A stretch of DNA of 64,000 bases from Linyphia triangularis (lineage: Eukaryota > Arthropoda > Arachnida > Araneae > Linyphiidae). The position numbers were made by a program, and so were the translations under genes. The notes under the pieces were generated by a model, which ran no database searches, had not been told where the DNA came from, and worked only from the letters and a program-made list of their open reading frames with translations. The stretch is taken from the NCBI GenBank assembly GCA_963978545.1, contig OZ021722.1, forward strand, positions 40,131,365 to 40,195,364, read 5' to 3'. This document shows positions 26,481 through 39,276 of this stretch, piece by piece (within the stretch, counting starts at the first letter, position 1; each line of letters starts with the position of its first letter).

Positions 26481-27931
26481 ATTCTATTAGGTGAAATTAA
26501 CTTTCAATGCGTGTTCACTCAGATTTCACGTATTTTGGCGAATTCTGATTACAAGTCATTGGTAAAAATGTAAGCACCTCATTTCTTCAGTGCCAAATTA
26601 ACTTGCTAGATTATGGACGCATAATACATTACACATTTGCATTTTTGGTGGTTATAGTAATAAAAACAATATAAAAAGATCTTTAAAAGTATTGTTATAA
26701 CTCATTTAACATATTTTTTTTACAATATTTGATCTTGGTTCAAGGAAATATATATTGATGAGTCTGGTTTCACATACAAAATATTTTTTTTTTTATACTT
26801 TTGATGTACTCCTATCCAAACATTTTTCTAAAAGAAATATTGACATTTATAGTCTAGACTAACTTTTATTTTTGAATGACTGGAGTTCCAAAGTAGTACA
26901 GTCAAAGCATTTCCAAAATCAAATTTGATTACTTTTCGTTGCCACACACTTATCAATAACAGAGAAGACAGTAAATCCACGTAGATTTTAACAACACTAA
27001 TAGTTCATTACTCGTATCCTTTAACTTTAAAATAAATCGAAACCTAGTCTCCAAATGCCTCTTCTTTATAAATATATCCTTCACCGATTAATTGCTCAAA
27101 AGTATAAGGCTATATATATAGGTATATATATATGCAAAATATATTCGTTTCGTACTTATTTTATAACACGTTGGAAGAGTAGAGTTTTTTCCGTTAAATT
27201 TTGTAAGCAATTAGCAGTAATTTGTGCAAATAATTAGTATTAGATAAATAAAAGGCTTTCTTTTTCGTTTACATTTTAAAGTGTAAATTATTGAAATATT
27301 AGAATGAGTTATTATTATTGAGATATTAGAATGAATTAATGTGTTTCAGCATTACTTTGGGGGAGAAAAATAAAAATCTTTATGAAATAGGAATATTTTT
27401 CATTTGCTCAAACGTAAAAACCTATGCTGATTTAAATTGTCAACAGTCTTACTTTAAACAAGTAAATGGCTATGAGAAAAAAAAGAAAAAAAAAAAAAAA
27501 AACTTTAAATGCTATAAAATTAAAAGTAAAATATTAATTTTAAAAATTCCAACAATACAAATTCAAAGCTAACAAATTCCAAATTCATAGTAAATATACA
27601 TATAAAGATTCGTAGTTATATTTTAGAAATAAAGAGTTCTTAGAATAGTTTTAATATTAGTTCACTTCAGAATCACTTCAAAATATTTATAGTTTTCTTT
27701 AATGCGAAAGTTTCCTCGCATTCACAGAAACTGTAAATTACAATGCCTTCATATAGGAAATTTTAAAATATTTTAAATGTCTACAGACATTTACACAACA
27801 AAGCCACTGAAATGCTCGGTTTAAAATATTTTGTAGTTGTTAATGTGTGGTAATTCAGATTTTATTTAAGTAATAATGCTAACTATTCCTAAGAGTGATT
27901 TGAGTGCGTTTAGAAGACAATAAATGTTAAA
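26481..27931. other. AT-rich intergenic, no gene seen
   Basis: Unrecognised short frames and an A-run near 27484-27501. Confidence 0.5.
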
Positions 27932-27935
27932 TCTA

Positions 27936-29399
27936 CAGGGTGTCCCAAAAGGTCATGTCCAAACGGCACACATGGTTGTGTCAGGTCATGAGGAAGCAGA
28001 ATTACATAGGAAAGGGGTGTCGGAAACGCGATTGTAATCCGCTAGAGGGCAATAAGCGCTGGCAGACGAAAACGCGGGCAGTCGGAGTAATCGAAGCCTG
28101 GACGTTGCAGAGAAAAGATGAACCAGTACAGCAATGCAGAATTGATAGACATGCATTACGTGTATGGCGCTGTAGATGGCAATGGACGAGCAGCGGTACG
28201 CATGTATCGACAACGGTTCCCGAATCGACGTGTACCCGACCATAGATAGTTCGGACAATTACATCGCCGATTGCAGGAGGCAGGATCGTTCAGAATCAGC
28301 AGCCACATCGGCCGGCCACGTACAAATAAGGACACCGAACATCGAGAACTCTGTATTAAACGCATTTACACGGAATCTGCGTACAAGTATCCGCGTTGTG
28401 GAACGCGACCCAGGTGTCAGTCGCTCCTCCATTATGCGAATACTGCGGGAAGATCAACAATATCCCTACCACATACAACGGGTGCAGGCGCTAAGCGATG
28501 CGGATTATCCCCAACGTGTGGCATTTGCACGTTGGTATTTACATGCAAGGATCACAGACCCACAATTTCCATCACGGATACTGTTCACCGATGAAGCTAC
28601 CTTTTCCCGGGATGGTGTCCTCAACCAGCACAATATGCATGTGTGGTCGATTGTAAATCCCCATGTCACGTGGTCTCACAACCACCAATACCGTTTCAGC
28701 GCTAACGTCTGGGCTGGAATTATTGGTGACATGCTGATTGGTCCATACGTATTAGCTGGATGCCTAGCCGGTGTTTCGTACGCCATTTTTTTTTTTTTTT
28801 TTTTTTTTTGGAAGAAGTATTGCCCACGTTGTTAGTGGATGTTCCCACAACGACACGCCTCAACATGTGGTTCCAGCATGATGGGGCTCCCGCACATTTC
28901 GACAGGAATGTACGTCAGTTCCTGGACTTGACGTACCCAAATCGCTGGATTGGCAGAGCCGGCCCTGTACCTTGGCCCGGACCTACCCCCCTGGATTTTT
29001 ACCTCTGGGGATACCTGAAGTGTCTGGTGTACGAGACACCCGTTCCATCGGACATGGACCTCATCGCACGTATCGTTGAAGAGACTGCACGTGTCCGGGA
29101 GACTACTGGCCAATTGGAACGAGTTCGCGATTGGCGCCGATGTGAAGCATGCATCGCAGCTGAGGGGCTAATTTTGAGGACTTACTATGAGTTGTAGCAT
29201 TTTTCTTTTTTATTTGGTACTGTTTTGTTGTAAAATAAAGATTTTTACACCGTTTGTTATCTTTTCTTTGCGTGACGGTTACGATGCAATTTCACTGTCA
29301 AAATCGTGTTTCCGACCCCCCTTTCCTATGTAATTCTGCTTCCTCATGACCTGACGCAACCATGTGTGCCGTTTGGACTTGACCTTTTGTGACACCCTG
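27936..29399 (+). mobile_element. Tc1/mariner-superfamily transposon (DUF4817 type)
   Basis: Flanked by TA (27934-27935 and 29400-29401). Terminal inverted repeats of about 95-100 bases begin CAGGGTGTCCCAAAAGGTCA and agree at all but about five positions. Total length is 1464 bp with one transposase frame region inside. The element sits inside the 5' end of Helitron C. Confidence 0.95.
28118..29197 (+). pseudogene. DUF4817 Tc1/mariner transposase, inactivated
   Basis: Starts at ATG 28118 with [20 protein letters not shown], the DUF4817 helix-turn-helix opening. An in-frame TAG follows about 42 codons later, and the frame reopens to about 28350. The homology then moves to a second frame (about 28350-28790), which carries RVVERDPGVSRSSIMRILR and ILFTDEATF with the first catalytic Asp. 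A 20-plus base poly-T at about 28789-28809, between the GVSYAIF and LEEVLPTLL blocks, shifts it back to the starting frame. There it continues with WFQHDGAPAHF (second Asp) and PLDFYLWG (third Asp, 37 residues between). Substitutions spoil the usual WPxRSPDLTPLD block. Stop, frameshift and poly-T show it is inactive. Confidence 0.92.
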
Positions 29400-31005
29400 T
29401 ATAATAATAAAACAAGCTGTGTGTCTGTCTGTGGATCTATAGAAACCTACTTAAAATTGGAGTAGAGTTCTGAAATTTTCAGCATAACAAGTTTTGGCGT
29501 TCTAATTTTAAGCATCACAAACAGAATGTTAAACTTTTAATTAGTTATTTTTTAATTAATTTTTTAATTAATTAATAAATATGTAACAAAACGATATCTA
29601 ATTGAGCTACTGCTCTGAAATTTTAAACTTAAGTAGTTTTGACCTCTAATTGTATATATCACAAACGAAATGTCAAAATTTTAATTAGTTCTTTTTTAAT
29701 TAATTTTTTTAATTAATTAATAAATATGTTACAAAACGATGTCTAAAAGGGCTACAGCTCTGAAATTTTCAACATAAGTAGTTTTGGCCTTTTAATTGGA
29801 CTTCTAAAAAACAGAATTTTAAATTTTTATTTTGTTCTTTTTTAATTAATTTTTTTAATTAATTACTAATCATTTTACAAAACGACAACTAATAGGGCTA
29901 CAGCTCTGAAATTTTCCACATAAGTAGTTTTGGCCTTCTAATTGGACTTTTGAAAAACAGAATTTTAAATTTTCATTTAGTTTCTTTTTAATTAATTTTT
30001 TTAATTAATTAATTAATATTTTACAAAACGATATCTAATAGGGCTACAGCTCTAAAATTTTCAACATAAGTAGTTTTGACCTGCTAATTGGACTTAAGAA
30101 AAACAAAATTTTAAATTTTTGCTCAGTTTGTTATTAATTAATTTTTTTAATTAATTAATATATATATTACAAAACGATTTCAAATAGGGCTACAGCTTTG
30201 AAATTTTCAACATTAATAGTTGTGGCCTTCTAATTGGATTTTTGAAAAACAGAATTTAATATTTTAATTTTTTTTTTTAATTAACAAATATTTTACAAAA
30301 CGATTTGTAATTGGACTACATTTCTGAGATTTTCAACACAAGAAGTTTTGGCCATCTATAATTGGACTTTTGACAAAAAGAATGTTACAATTTTAATTTG
30401 TTTTTTAATTTATTTTTTTATTAATATTTTCACAAAAAGCGACTTCTAATTGGCCTAGAGCTCTGAAAGTTTCAACATAGGCCATTTTGGCCTTCTAATT
30501 TTGCTTTCCACTAACACGTGTTAAAAGAATCTTAAAGGGGTGCTGTATTATTGTATTAAAGGGGAATTTTTTTTTCTTGACAAAGGAAAGGCTTCCAATA
30601 TTAAGTCTTTACGTAGCAATTAGATTTTCATAAGTGTAGAGAGCTTATGCTTACTCAGTAATGAACCTTTTAACGATTGAAATAAGCCTGTGTTTATGTG
30701 TCCTGAACGAAACGAGCTCGATTTAGCGTAGCAATGAACCTTCCTGCGAGCGAAGCGCCAAAGACTGGGTCCTATACACGAATGACAGATTTCTGCGACG
30801 CGAGGCCTCACAGCTAGCTAAAATATTGCACATGTTAAAATTTCGTAGCGAAGCACGGGTATTTAGCTAGTAATTATATAAATTAAATATTTTTAAAGCA
30901 ATGATTCTTATGTCTATTCTTATTCCTATGTCGACATAATCTAAACACCAAATGTGAGTGCTGTAATTTCCTTACTGTTTGCTTTACCTCCTAAATATAA
31001 TATAA

Positions 31006-32396
31006 CTAGCTAAATACCCGTGTTTCGCTACGAAATTTTAACATGTGCAATATTTTAACTAGCTGTGAGGCTTCGCGTTGTGGAAATCTGTCATTCCTGT
31101 ATAGGACCCAGTTTTTAGCGCTTCGTTCGCTGAAAAGTTCATTTACACATAAACATAGACTTATTTCACTCGTTAAAAGGTTCATTGCTATGCAAGCATA
31201 CGCTCGCTTCACACACTACAATTTAATTGCTACGTAAAGCCTTAATATTGGAAGCCTCTCCCTTGTCAAGAAAAAAAAAAATTCCCCTTTAATACAATAA
31301 TATAGCACCTCTTTAAGATTACCTTAACACGTGTATGTGGAAAGCAAAATTAGAGGTTAAAACTACTTATGTTGAAACTTTCAGAGATCTAGGCCTATTC
31401 GAAGTCGCTTTTTGTGAAAAAATTAATTGAAAAACAAATTAAAATTTTAACATTCTTTTTGTCAGTCCAATTAGAAGGCCAAAACTACTTGTGTTGAAAA
31501 TTTCAGAAATGTAGCCCAATTACCAATCGTTTTGTAAAATATTTGTTAACTAATAAAAAAAAAAAAAATTTAAATTCTGTTTTTCAAAAATCCAATTAGA
31601 AGGCCACAACTATTTATGTTAAAAATTTCAAAGCTGAAGCACTATTTGAAATTGTTTTGTAATATAGATTAATTAATAACGAACTAAACAAAAATTTTAA
31701 ATTCTGTTTTTCTAAAGTTCAATTAGAAGGTCAAAACTACTTATGTTGAAAATTTCAGAGCTGTAGCCCTATTAGTAGTCGTTTTGTAAAATGTTTATAA
31801 ATTAATTAAAAAAATAATTAAAAAAGAACAAAATAAAAATTTAAAATTCTGTTTTTAAAAAGTCTAATTAAAAGGCCAAAACTACTTATGTTGAAAATTT
31901 CAGAGCTGTAGCCCAATTAGATATCGTTTTGTAACATATATTTATAAATTAATTAAAAAAGAAATAATTAAAATTTTAACATTCTGTTTGTGATGTATGC
32001 AATTAGAAGGCCAAAACTACTTATGTTGAAAATTTCAGAGCTGTAGCCCTATTAGTAATCATTTTGTTAAATGTTTATTAATTAATTAAAAAAGAACAAA
32101 ATAAAAAATTAAAATTCTGTTTTTTAAAAGTCCGATTAAAAGGCTAAAACTACTTACGTTGAAAATTTCAGAACTGTAGCTCTATTAAATATCGTTTTGT
32201 AACATATTTTTTAATTAATTAAAAAGGAACTAATTAAAATTTTAACATTTTGTTTGTGGTGTATACAATTAGAAGGCTAAAACTACTTATGCTGAAAATT
32301 TCAGAGCTCTACTCCAATTTTAAGTAGATTTCTATAGATCCACAGAGCCACAGACAGATAGACAGACAGACACACAGCTTCTTTTATTATTATAGA
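31006..32396 (-). mobile_element. Non-autonomous Helitron, copy D
   Basis: Read on the minus strand it starts TCTATAATAATAAAAGAAG at 32396 (flank A) and ends GGGTATTTAGCTAG at 31006 (flank T). It carries the same repeat modules as copy C. Its 3' end faces the 3' end of copy C across 135 bases. A short duplication of GACAGATAGACAGACAGAC-type sequence lies near the 5' end. Confidence 0.88.
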
Positions 32397-32915
32397 TTGG
32401 ATGTTAAGGCAAAGGGTTCCATACTGGTACTTCACGGTTTCAGCAAAAGTTTTTCCTTTAACTAACAAAATGTTCTACTACCTTTAAAAAAAAGTTACAG
32501 CCGTGTAATGAGATTTTTTGATTTGTATGTGATGGCTTTTCTGAAAATAATTTATGGTTCTAATTAGTTGAATCATAAGAGTTTTTGAAACCTAGTTGGC
32601 CGAGTACTATAATCACTAAAATGCATGGATGGTCTAAAGAAGCATTACCTAAACCTTTTAATAAGCCAAGATTGGGAATATTGAACAACTTCGACGCTTT
32701 TATTGAAAATGCAAGTGGTTACTTCGAACTTTTTGCCTGTTAGATTCCTTGTCAACAATTTTAATCGTTGAATTTGAATTTTCGGAATTATCTCTCTTTT
32801 ACTAATATTCAATTCATTTCAAATAGAAATACAACTCTGTTCAGAAAAATAGTACTGTTGTATCCTTTCTTCATTGCCCTTTTTGATTAAACTGTGAAAA
32901 ATCTTTATATAAGTA
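32397..32915. other. Spacer between Helitron copies D and E
   Basis: AT-rich, no gene or repeat recognised. Confidence 0.5.
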
Positions 32916-34434
32916 CTAGCTGAATGCCCGTGCTTCGCTACGAAATTTTAATATGTGCAATATTTTAGCTAGCTGTGAGGCCTCGCGTTGCGGAAATCTG
33001 TCATTCGTGTATAGGACCCAGTTTTTGGTACTTCGTTCGTAGGAAGGTTCATTGCTACGCAAAATCGAGCTCACTTCGTTCGCTGAAAAGTTCATGGACA
33101 CATAAACACAGGCTTATTTCAATCGTTAAAAGGTTCATTACTGCGTAAGCATAAGCTCGCTTCACTCAACTAAAATCTAATTACTACGTAAAGCCTTAAT
33201 ATTGCAAGCCTCTTCCTTGTTGAGAAAAAAAAATTACAATAATACAACACCCCTTTAAGATTACTTTAACACTTGTTTGTGGAAAGCAAAATTAGAGGCT
33301 AAAACTACTTATGTTGAAACTTTCAGAGATCTAGGCCTATTCGAAGTCGCTTTTGGTGAAAAAATTAATTGAAAAACAAATTAAAATTTTAACAATCTTT
33401 TTGTCAGTCCAATTAGAAGGCCAAAACTACTTGTGTTGAAAATTTCAGAAATGTAGTCCAATTACAAATTGTTTTGTAAAATAGTTGTTAATTAAAGTAT
33501 ATATTTGTTAATTAAAGTAAAAAAAAAAAAGTTTTAAAAAAATATTTTAAATTCTGTTTTTAAAAATCCAATTAGAAGGCCACAACTATTTATGTTGAAA
33601 ATTTCAAAGCTGTAGCCCTATTTGAAATCATTTTGTAATATATATATTAATTAATTAAAAAAAAATTAATAACGAACTGAACAAAAATTTAAAATTCTGT
33701 TTTTCTAAAGTCCAATTAGAAGGCCAAGTCTACTTTCAAAAATAACAAGTTGAAAATTTTAGAGCTGTAGCCCTATTAGATATCGTTTTGTAACATATTT
33801 ATTAATTAATTGAAAAAATTAATTAAAAAATGAACTAATTAAAATTTTAACATTCGGCTTGTGATGTATAACAATTAGAAGGCCAAAACTTCCTATGTTG
33901 AAAATTTCAGAGCTGTAGCTCTCTATTAGTAGTCGTTTTGTAAAATGTTTATTAATTAATTAAAGAAATTAATTAAAAAAGAGCGAAATAAAAATTTAAA
34001 ATTCTGTTTTTTAAAAGTCCAATTAAGAGGCCAAAACTACTTATGTTGAAAATTTCAGAGCTGTAGCCTTATTAGTACTTGTTTTGTAAAATGTTTATTA
34101 TTTAATTAAAAAAATTAATTAAAAAAGCACAAAATAAAAATTTTAAATTCTGTTTCATAAAAGTCCGATTAAAAGGCCAAAACTACTTATTTTGAAACTT
34201 TCAAAGCTGTAGCTCTATTAGATATCGTTTTGTAACATATTTATTAATTAATTAAACAAATTAATTAAAAAATAACTAATTAAAGTTTTAACATTCTGTT
34301 TTTGATGTATACAATTAGAAGGCCAAAACTACTTATGCTGAAAATGTCAGAGCTCTACTAGAATTTTAAGTAGGGTTCTATAGATCCACAGAGCCACAGA
34401 CAGACAGACACACAGCTTGTTTTATTATTATAGA
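32916..34434 (-). mobile_element. Non-autonomous Helitron, copy E
   Basis: Minus strand: starts TCTATAATAATAAAACAAG at 34434 (flank A) and ends GGGCATTCAGCTAG at 32916 (flank T). At 1519 bp it is the longest copy, with about nine of the ~140-base modules. The 3' section (about 33000-33180) contains repeated CAATGAACCTT and GCGAAGYGAGC motifs. Confidence 0.88.
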
Positions 34435-37400
34435 TTTTCATAGAGAGAAATGGGAAAATAAAAGATTGACCAAATTACTCGAACTGGCCATATTACTAAT
34501 GAATTTATGGGTTTTGCAATACTTCAAATTTAGGGAAAGTTTTAAGTGAAAACAAATTTTCCATTTATTTAAAACAATTAAAAAGGATAAATCGAAATAC
34601 TATCCGTGGTTTCTTCATTTTTTTCCTTTTTTTTAAAAAATTTAACTGCAATTTCGGCAATTTTAGTTTAAAATAGTATTTGGCCCTAATCCCAAATCCC
34701 CGATTATGCTAAGATAAATTTACCTAAAGATCTCTTAAGCATAAAACTTTAAATTAACCTTTTAGATATGTTTTATATGTATGCAATATTAACTTAATCC
34801 AAATGTCTTTTTCATTTGTTTCACTGAATGTCAAATTTAATTGCTGCGTAGTATTTATTAATTCATTTATGAACTCTTCTACTTCTCGTTAAAGTCAATA
34901 CAAAGAAGTAAGATAATTATTTTTCAAACTTCAAAAGTGTCTTCTAATGCCTCTGTTTCTTTTTTATCCGAGAGTAAATGTCATTATTGTGTAACTACTG
35001 TGATAAAATGAAGATTTATTATAATTTATTCGCCCCACGATGATAATTAACACCCGAAGAGAGTAACTTTGTTGGTAAACTCGGGTTAAAATGAGAATAT
35101 ATAGGATAATTCAGAGACATCGGGATAACCAACACAGTTAAGAAATTATCCGCTTCGCAGACCAAACTTAAGAGACAACTATCGGTGTAAAAGTTAGTAA
35201 TCAAAGCTATTTATAACTCCTGTTCAATTTACATCGATAGAGCAGGCTTTACAAGGCCACCTTTCATTATTATCTGTTGCTATCGATGAAGAAATTCGAA
35301 GTTGAGTTTTTAAAATGATGAACTCATAAAATAATCTATTAAGGGATAGATCGTATCCGTAGATAATAATTAAACGATAGTAATTCTAAATAAATCAATT
35401 AATAATAAAATCCAAGTCTTATTTAAAGCACTTAAAAATGCTTCAGAAAGTATTAAAACTTGTATCGAACTTAAAATAACTACGTAAGAAAAGAAAAATT
35501 AATTGGTTATCTTAATTAAGTTGGGTTTATTATTTTTAATTATAATAAATTGTTTTTACAGAAACTAATTTCTTATAAGTAGTTAAGTATCGAATATAAA
35601 TCTTCTTATTTCACTTTCATGGTGTTATTTAACAAGAAGCGATTTGATTATGATGTATTTCTGCATTTCTTGAGTTAAATTGATTCAAATTATTATTACT
35701 TAGTTCCTAATACATTGAAAGTTGATATTTTAATAAGAAACTGTATTTAGACATAAACTATTTAATATTTAATCCAATTGTATAATAGGTTTTTTTTTAT
35801 AATGCAATAATGTCATCAAAGGAGAAATGATTGACATTGTAAATACATTAAAATTCCCTCAGTCCTTGATAAGCAAAAATATAAATAACTCTTTCAAATA
35901 CTTTAAAATAGTATACTATTTATTTATTTTTTAGGTTTTTATTAGAAACACACACACACAAAGAAACATAAAAATACATATTTTCAATCAAGTACAATGA
36001 GGTGGTATTATTTAAACGTAAATTTGACAAGTACCGTCAAAATGTACGTATGTATACACTTAATTGATTGACGGTGCCCTACGAATTCTTAAAAAAGAAA
36101 TTGAATATTTTACCTATTGCCAATAAGTTTGGATACAGACAAGCAATATCTCTGCTTATCCACTTTCTTTTATCTTATGATACATCTTCCAAAGTTAGTC
36201 AAATCTTTCCTTCAAAAGAAATCCATCTCATTTATGGCCCCGTGTTGTACATCAATATTCTTTTCAAGAAGCATCTCAGCAGAATCGGGGATGCGTTCAC
36301 AACTCAAGGGAAGATTCTTTGAAGAGGATGAAAAGTGAGGGATGCTGTCAATCGCGAATGAATGAGTCTATATGGCACGCCTTTATTATGAATGTATATA
36401 AATGAAAGGGAGAAGATTATTATTTTACGACACACGTTTTCTTTTGCTTCATTGGATTACTTTTCTTTTGAATGTAATAACGAAAGTTCACTTTTGCAGT
36501 TTGAAAATATATTTATTATGTACATACATTTCGTTTTATACAAAATTTGAAAGCATTTCAGGACACATTTTTTTGCTTCTTTTTGTTATCTTTCCTTGGG
36601 TTATTCTTTTTAAGAATTTAATAATGAAAGTTAACTTTTAGAATATTAATATACTTTTAGAATATAATAATATTTATTCTCAACATACATGTAATAGAAA
36701 TCTCTTTTTAGAATTGACATTTAAGTCTGATTTCGCTTTTCACAATCCGCAGTCCTGTTTTTAATTCATTCAACAACTTCTTTCTATAACTGCCCACGCA
36801 AAACTAAATGTGTGATATCTGCCGTGCCAGCATATTTGTTATTCGTATCCCATAATTAGTATTCAGTTTTGATCGTCCTTGCTTCGATTGTTTATAACAC
36901 ACCCCTTGTGCTAACTCAGCGATTCTCACTGTTTAACACAATGTTGGTTTGGAGTGCTCTCTTAGATGATACTACGAGCAATCTATTGATTTCTTTCATA
37001 CTAGTAAGTCGCAAGTTCCCTCTTTCTCTCTGTGCTATTTTAATAAATGTGTTAGAATTCTCCAAATTGACTTTTCACTGACTTCACCACGACACTGTAA
37101 TAATTTAAAATGTGAGAATATTACATACATTATGTTTTAATCTAATTTTGAAAATATTTTCAGGTACTTGGTTTATCTTGCTTCATTGGATTTCTTTTAA
37201 CTTAAATAAATATAGAAAGTTAACTTTTGGTGTTTGTAAAAATAGTAATCTAAAATTATTTTTCTGGATATAAGGAAAAAAAAAAAAAAACTTTTTATCT
37301 ACTAAGTAAGAAATGCTAAATTGTGTCATTTGGCATATTCCAGGCAGCTCATTGTTCAGTAATTTTTAATTCATGTATAACAAAACATAAAAACTACTTT

Positions 37401-37825
37401 CTGTATAAAGGAGCTGAAAAGTGCAATGTCAACTATTTGCAACGTACTAGATCTATAATACAAAGTAATGTACGATATTATAATCTGTGGAGATTGTAGA
37501 AACATGAGTTATGAAATGCAGTATATGAAATATCCATTGACTAAGATATCATGAAGTTGCGTAATGGATTATTAAATAATTTTTTAATATACTATTATCA
37601 AGTGAATATATATTTTACTTTCTATAATGTATTAAAATGTTTATTAAATTGTGATAAAGTCGTTAACATTAAGAATTACTTACTATAGTATATACTAAAT
37701 TTGTTTTGAAACACATGAATTCACAAACAATTCTGAATTGTTTTTACTGTTACGAAACCGTCTTCTTTATTGCATTTACTCAATTATTGATTATTTTTTC
37801 TATCTATCTCAAGTTCATTTAAAGC
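34435..37825. other. AT-rich intergenic, no gene seen
   Basis: A patch at 36060-36360 has a ~40-codon open minus frame (about 36206-36336) without splice signals or recognised domain. A CA run lies near 35949. Nothing else is supported. Confidence 0.45.
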
Positions 37826-37985
37826 CTCGCATGCCAATGGTGCCGGGTTTGAATCCTGGGTTAGACATGGATGTTCGTTGGGGTTCGGAATCCACATTAA
37901 GCTGTAGGTGTAAGCTAAGCTGTTAGCCTCCATTATGCATAAAGATAGGTCATTGAGGGTGCAAACCAACCAATCAACTAACAAA
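37826..37985 (+). repeat. tRNA-derived SINE-like repeat, copy 1
   Basis: Shares with 61243-61445 the GGGTTTGAATCCTGGGTTAG / TACGAATCGTGGGTTAG B-box region, the GGATGTTCSTTG and TTCGGAATCCA blocks, TTAAGCTGTAGGT, TTAGCC...TTATGCATAAAGATAGGTC and TTGAGGGTGCAAACCAACCAATC. The head is less well preserved than in copy 2. Confidence 0.65.
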
Positions 37986-38070
37986 GTTCATTTAAGAAAT
38001 TGAAGAGCTTTTCAGTTGAAGTTAAATCCTGTTTCCTGACTTCTTTGCAGAATTGTCGGATGTACTTAAA

Positions 38071-38125
38071 AATAATGTAACTAAATTCATACATAAAACA
38101 AATGTATGAATTTAGTTGTATTATT
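38071..38125. repeat. 24 bp-arm inverted repeat
   Basis: Left arm 38071-38094 (AATAATGTAACTAAATTCAT...) pairs with right arm 38102-38125 at 22 of 24 positions around a seven-base loop. Confidence 0.85.
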
Positions 38126-38587
38126 TTTATATAAAACAAATAGGTATTTAATTTCATAAAACAGATCGGAATTTTAATTATTTTATACTCAAGCAGCATT
38201 TTAGATGGGTTCCCCCCCCCCCCCCTTTCCGTGTTATTTGGGATTATAATAATGAATTCGTATTTTATTTCCCTGTAATGTTATAACAAATTGACAGCAA
38301 ACACAAATTGGCATTTTATCTGCAATGAATATGTGCTGAAACAAAACGAAAAGCAATTACAGAAATAAGATGTTACAGATATATCCAGGCCTATTTATTA
38401 AAAAAAAAAAGCAAAAAAAAAAAAAAAAAAAGCTTATACATTGATTCCCGGGAAGACTAACGAAAGAATTACTCATCCTGTAGTAATTAATATCACTTAC
38501 CTTACGAGTAAATCAGGATAAACTATTGCATTTCATCTTAACTGGTGAAGTTAACGAAGAATGAAATATGATCCTGTATTGACAGGC

Positions 38588-39139
<552 letters not shown>

Positions 39140-39245
39140 AAATTCTAGCAGTGCATTGAAATGTGGCCAATTCGACTAAAATTTTATTTTGTATATTTTT
39201 CACATAGAAACAAAACATTTTTTTTACGTTTTCATTTTGTTATGT

Positions 39246-39276
<31 letters not shown>

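Larger units (their letters stand above)
27932..30870 (+). mobile_element. Non-autonomous Helitron, copy C, split by a mariner insertion
   Basis: The 5' end is TC-TA at 27932-27935, preceded by A. The remainder resumes after the inserted transposon at 29402 with TAATAAAACAAGCTG. Removing 27936-29401 restores the family's exact 5' sequence. The 3' end is GGGTATTTAGCTAG at 30870, followed by T. Without the insert it is 1473 bp, with the same ~140-base internal repeats as the other copies and the 3' GCGAAGCG-containing section near 30750. Confidence 0.88.

Noticed and set aside
36206..36336. About 40-codon open minus stretch in a less AT-rich patch
   Set aside because: No splice signals, start codon or family resemblance.
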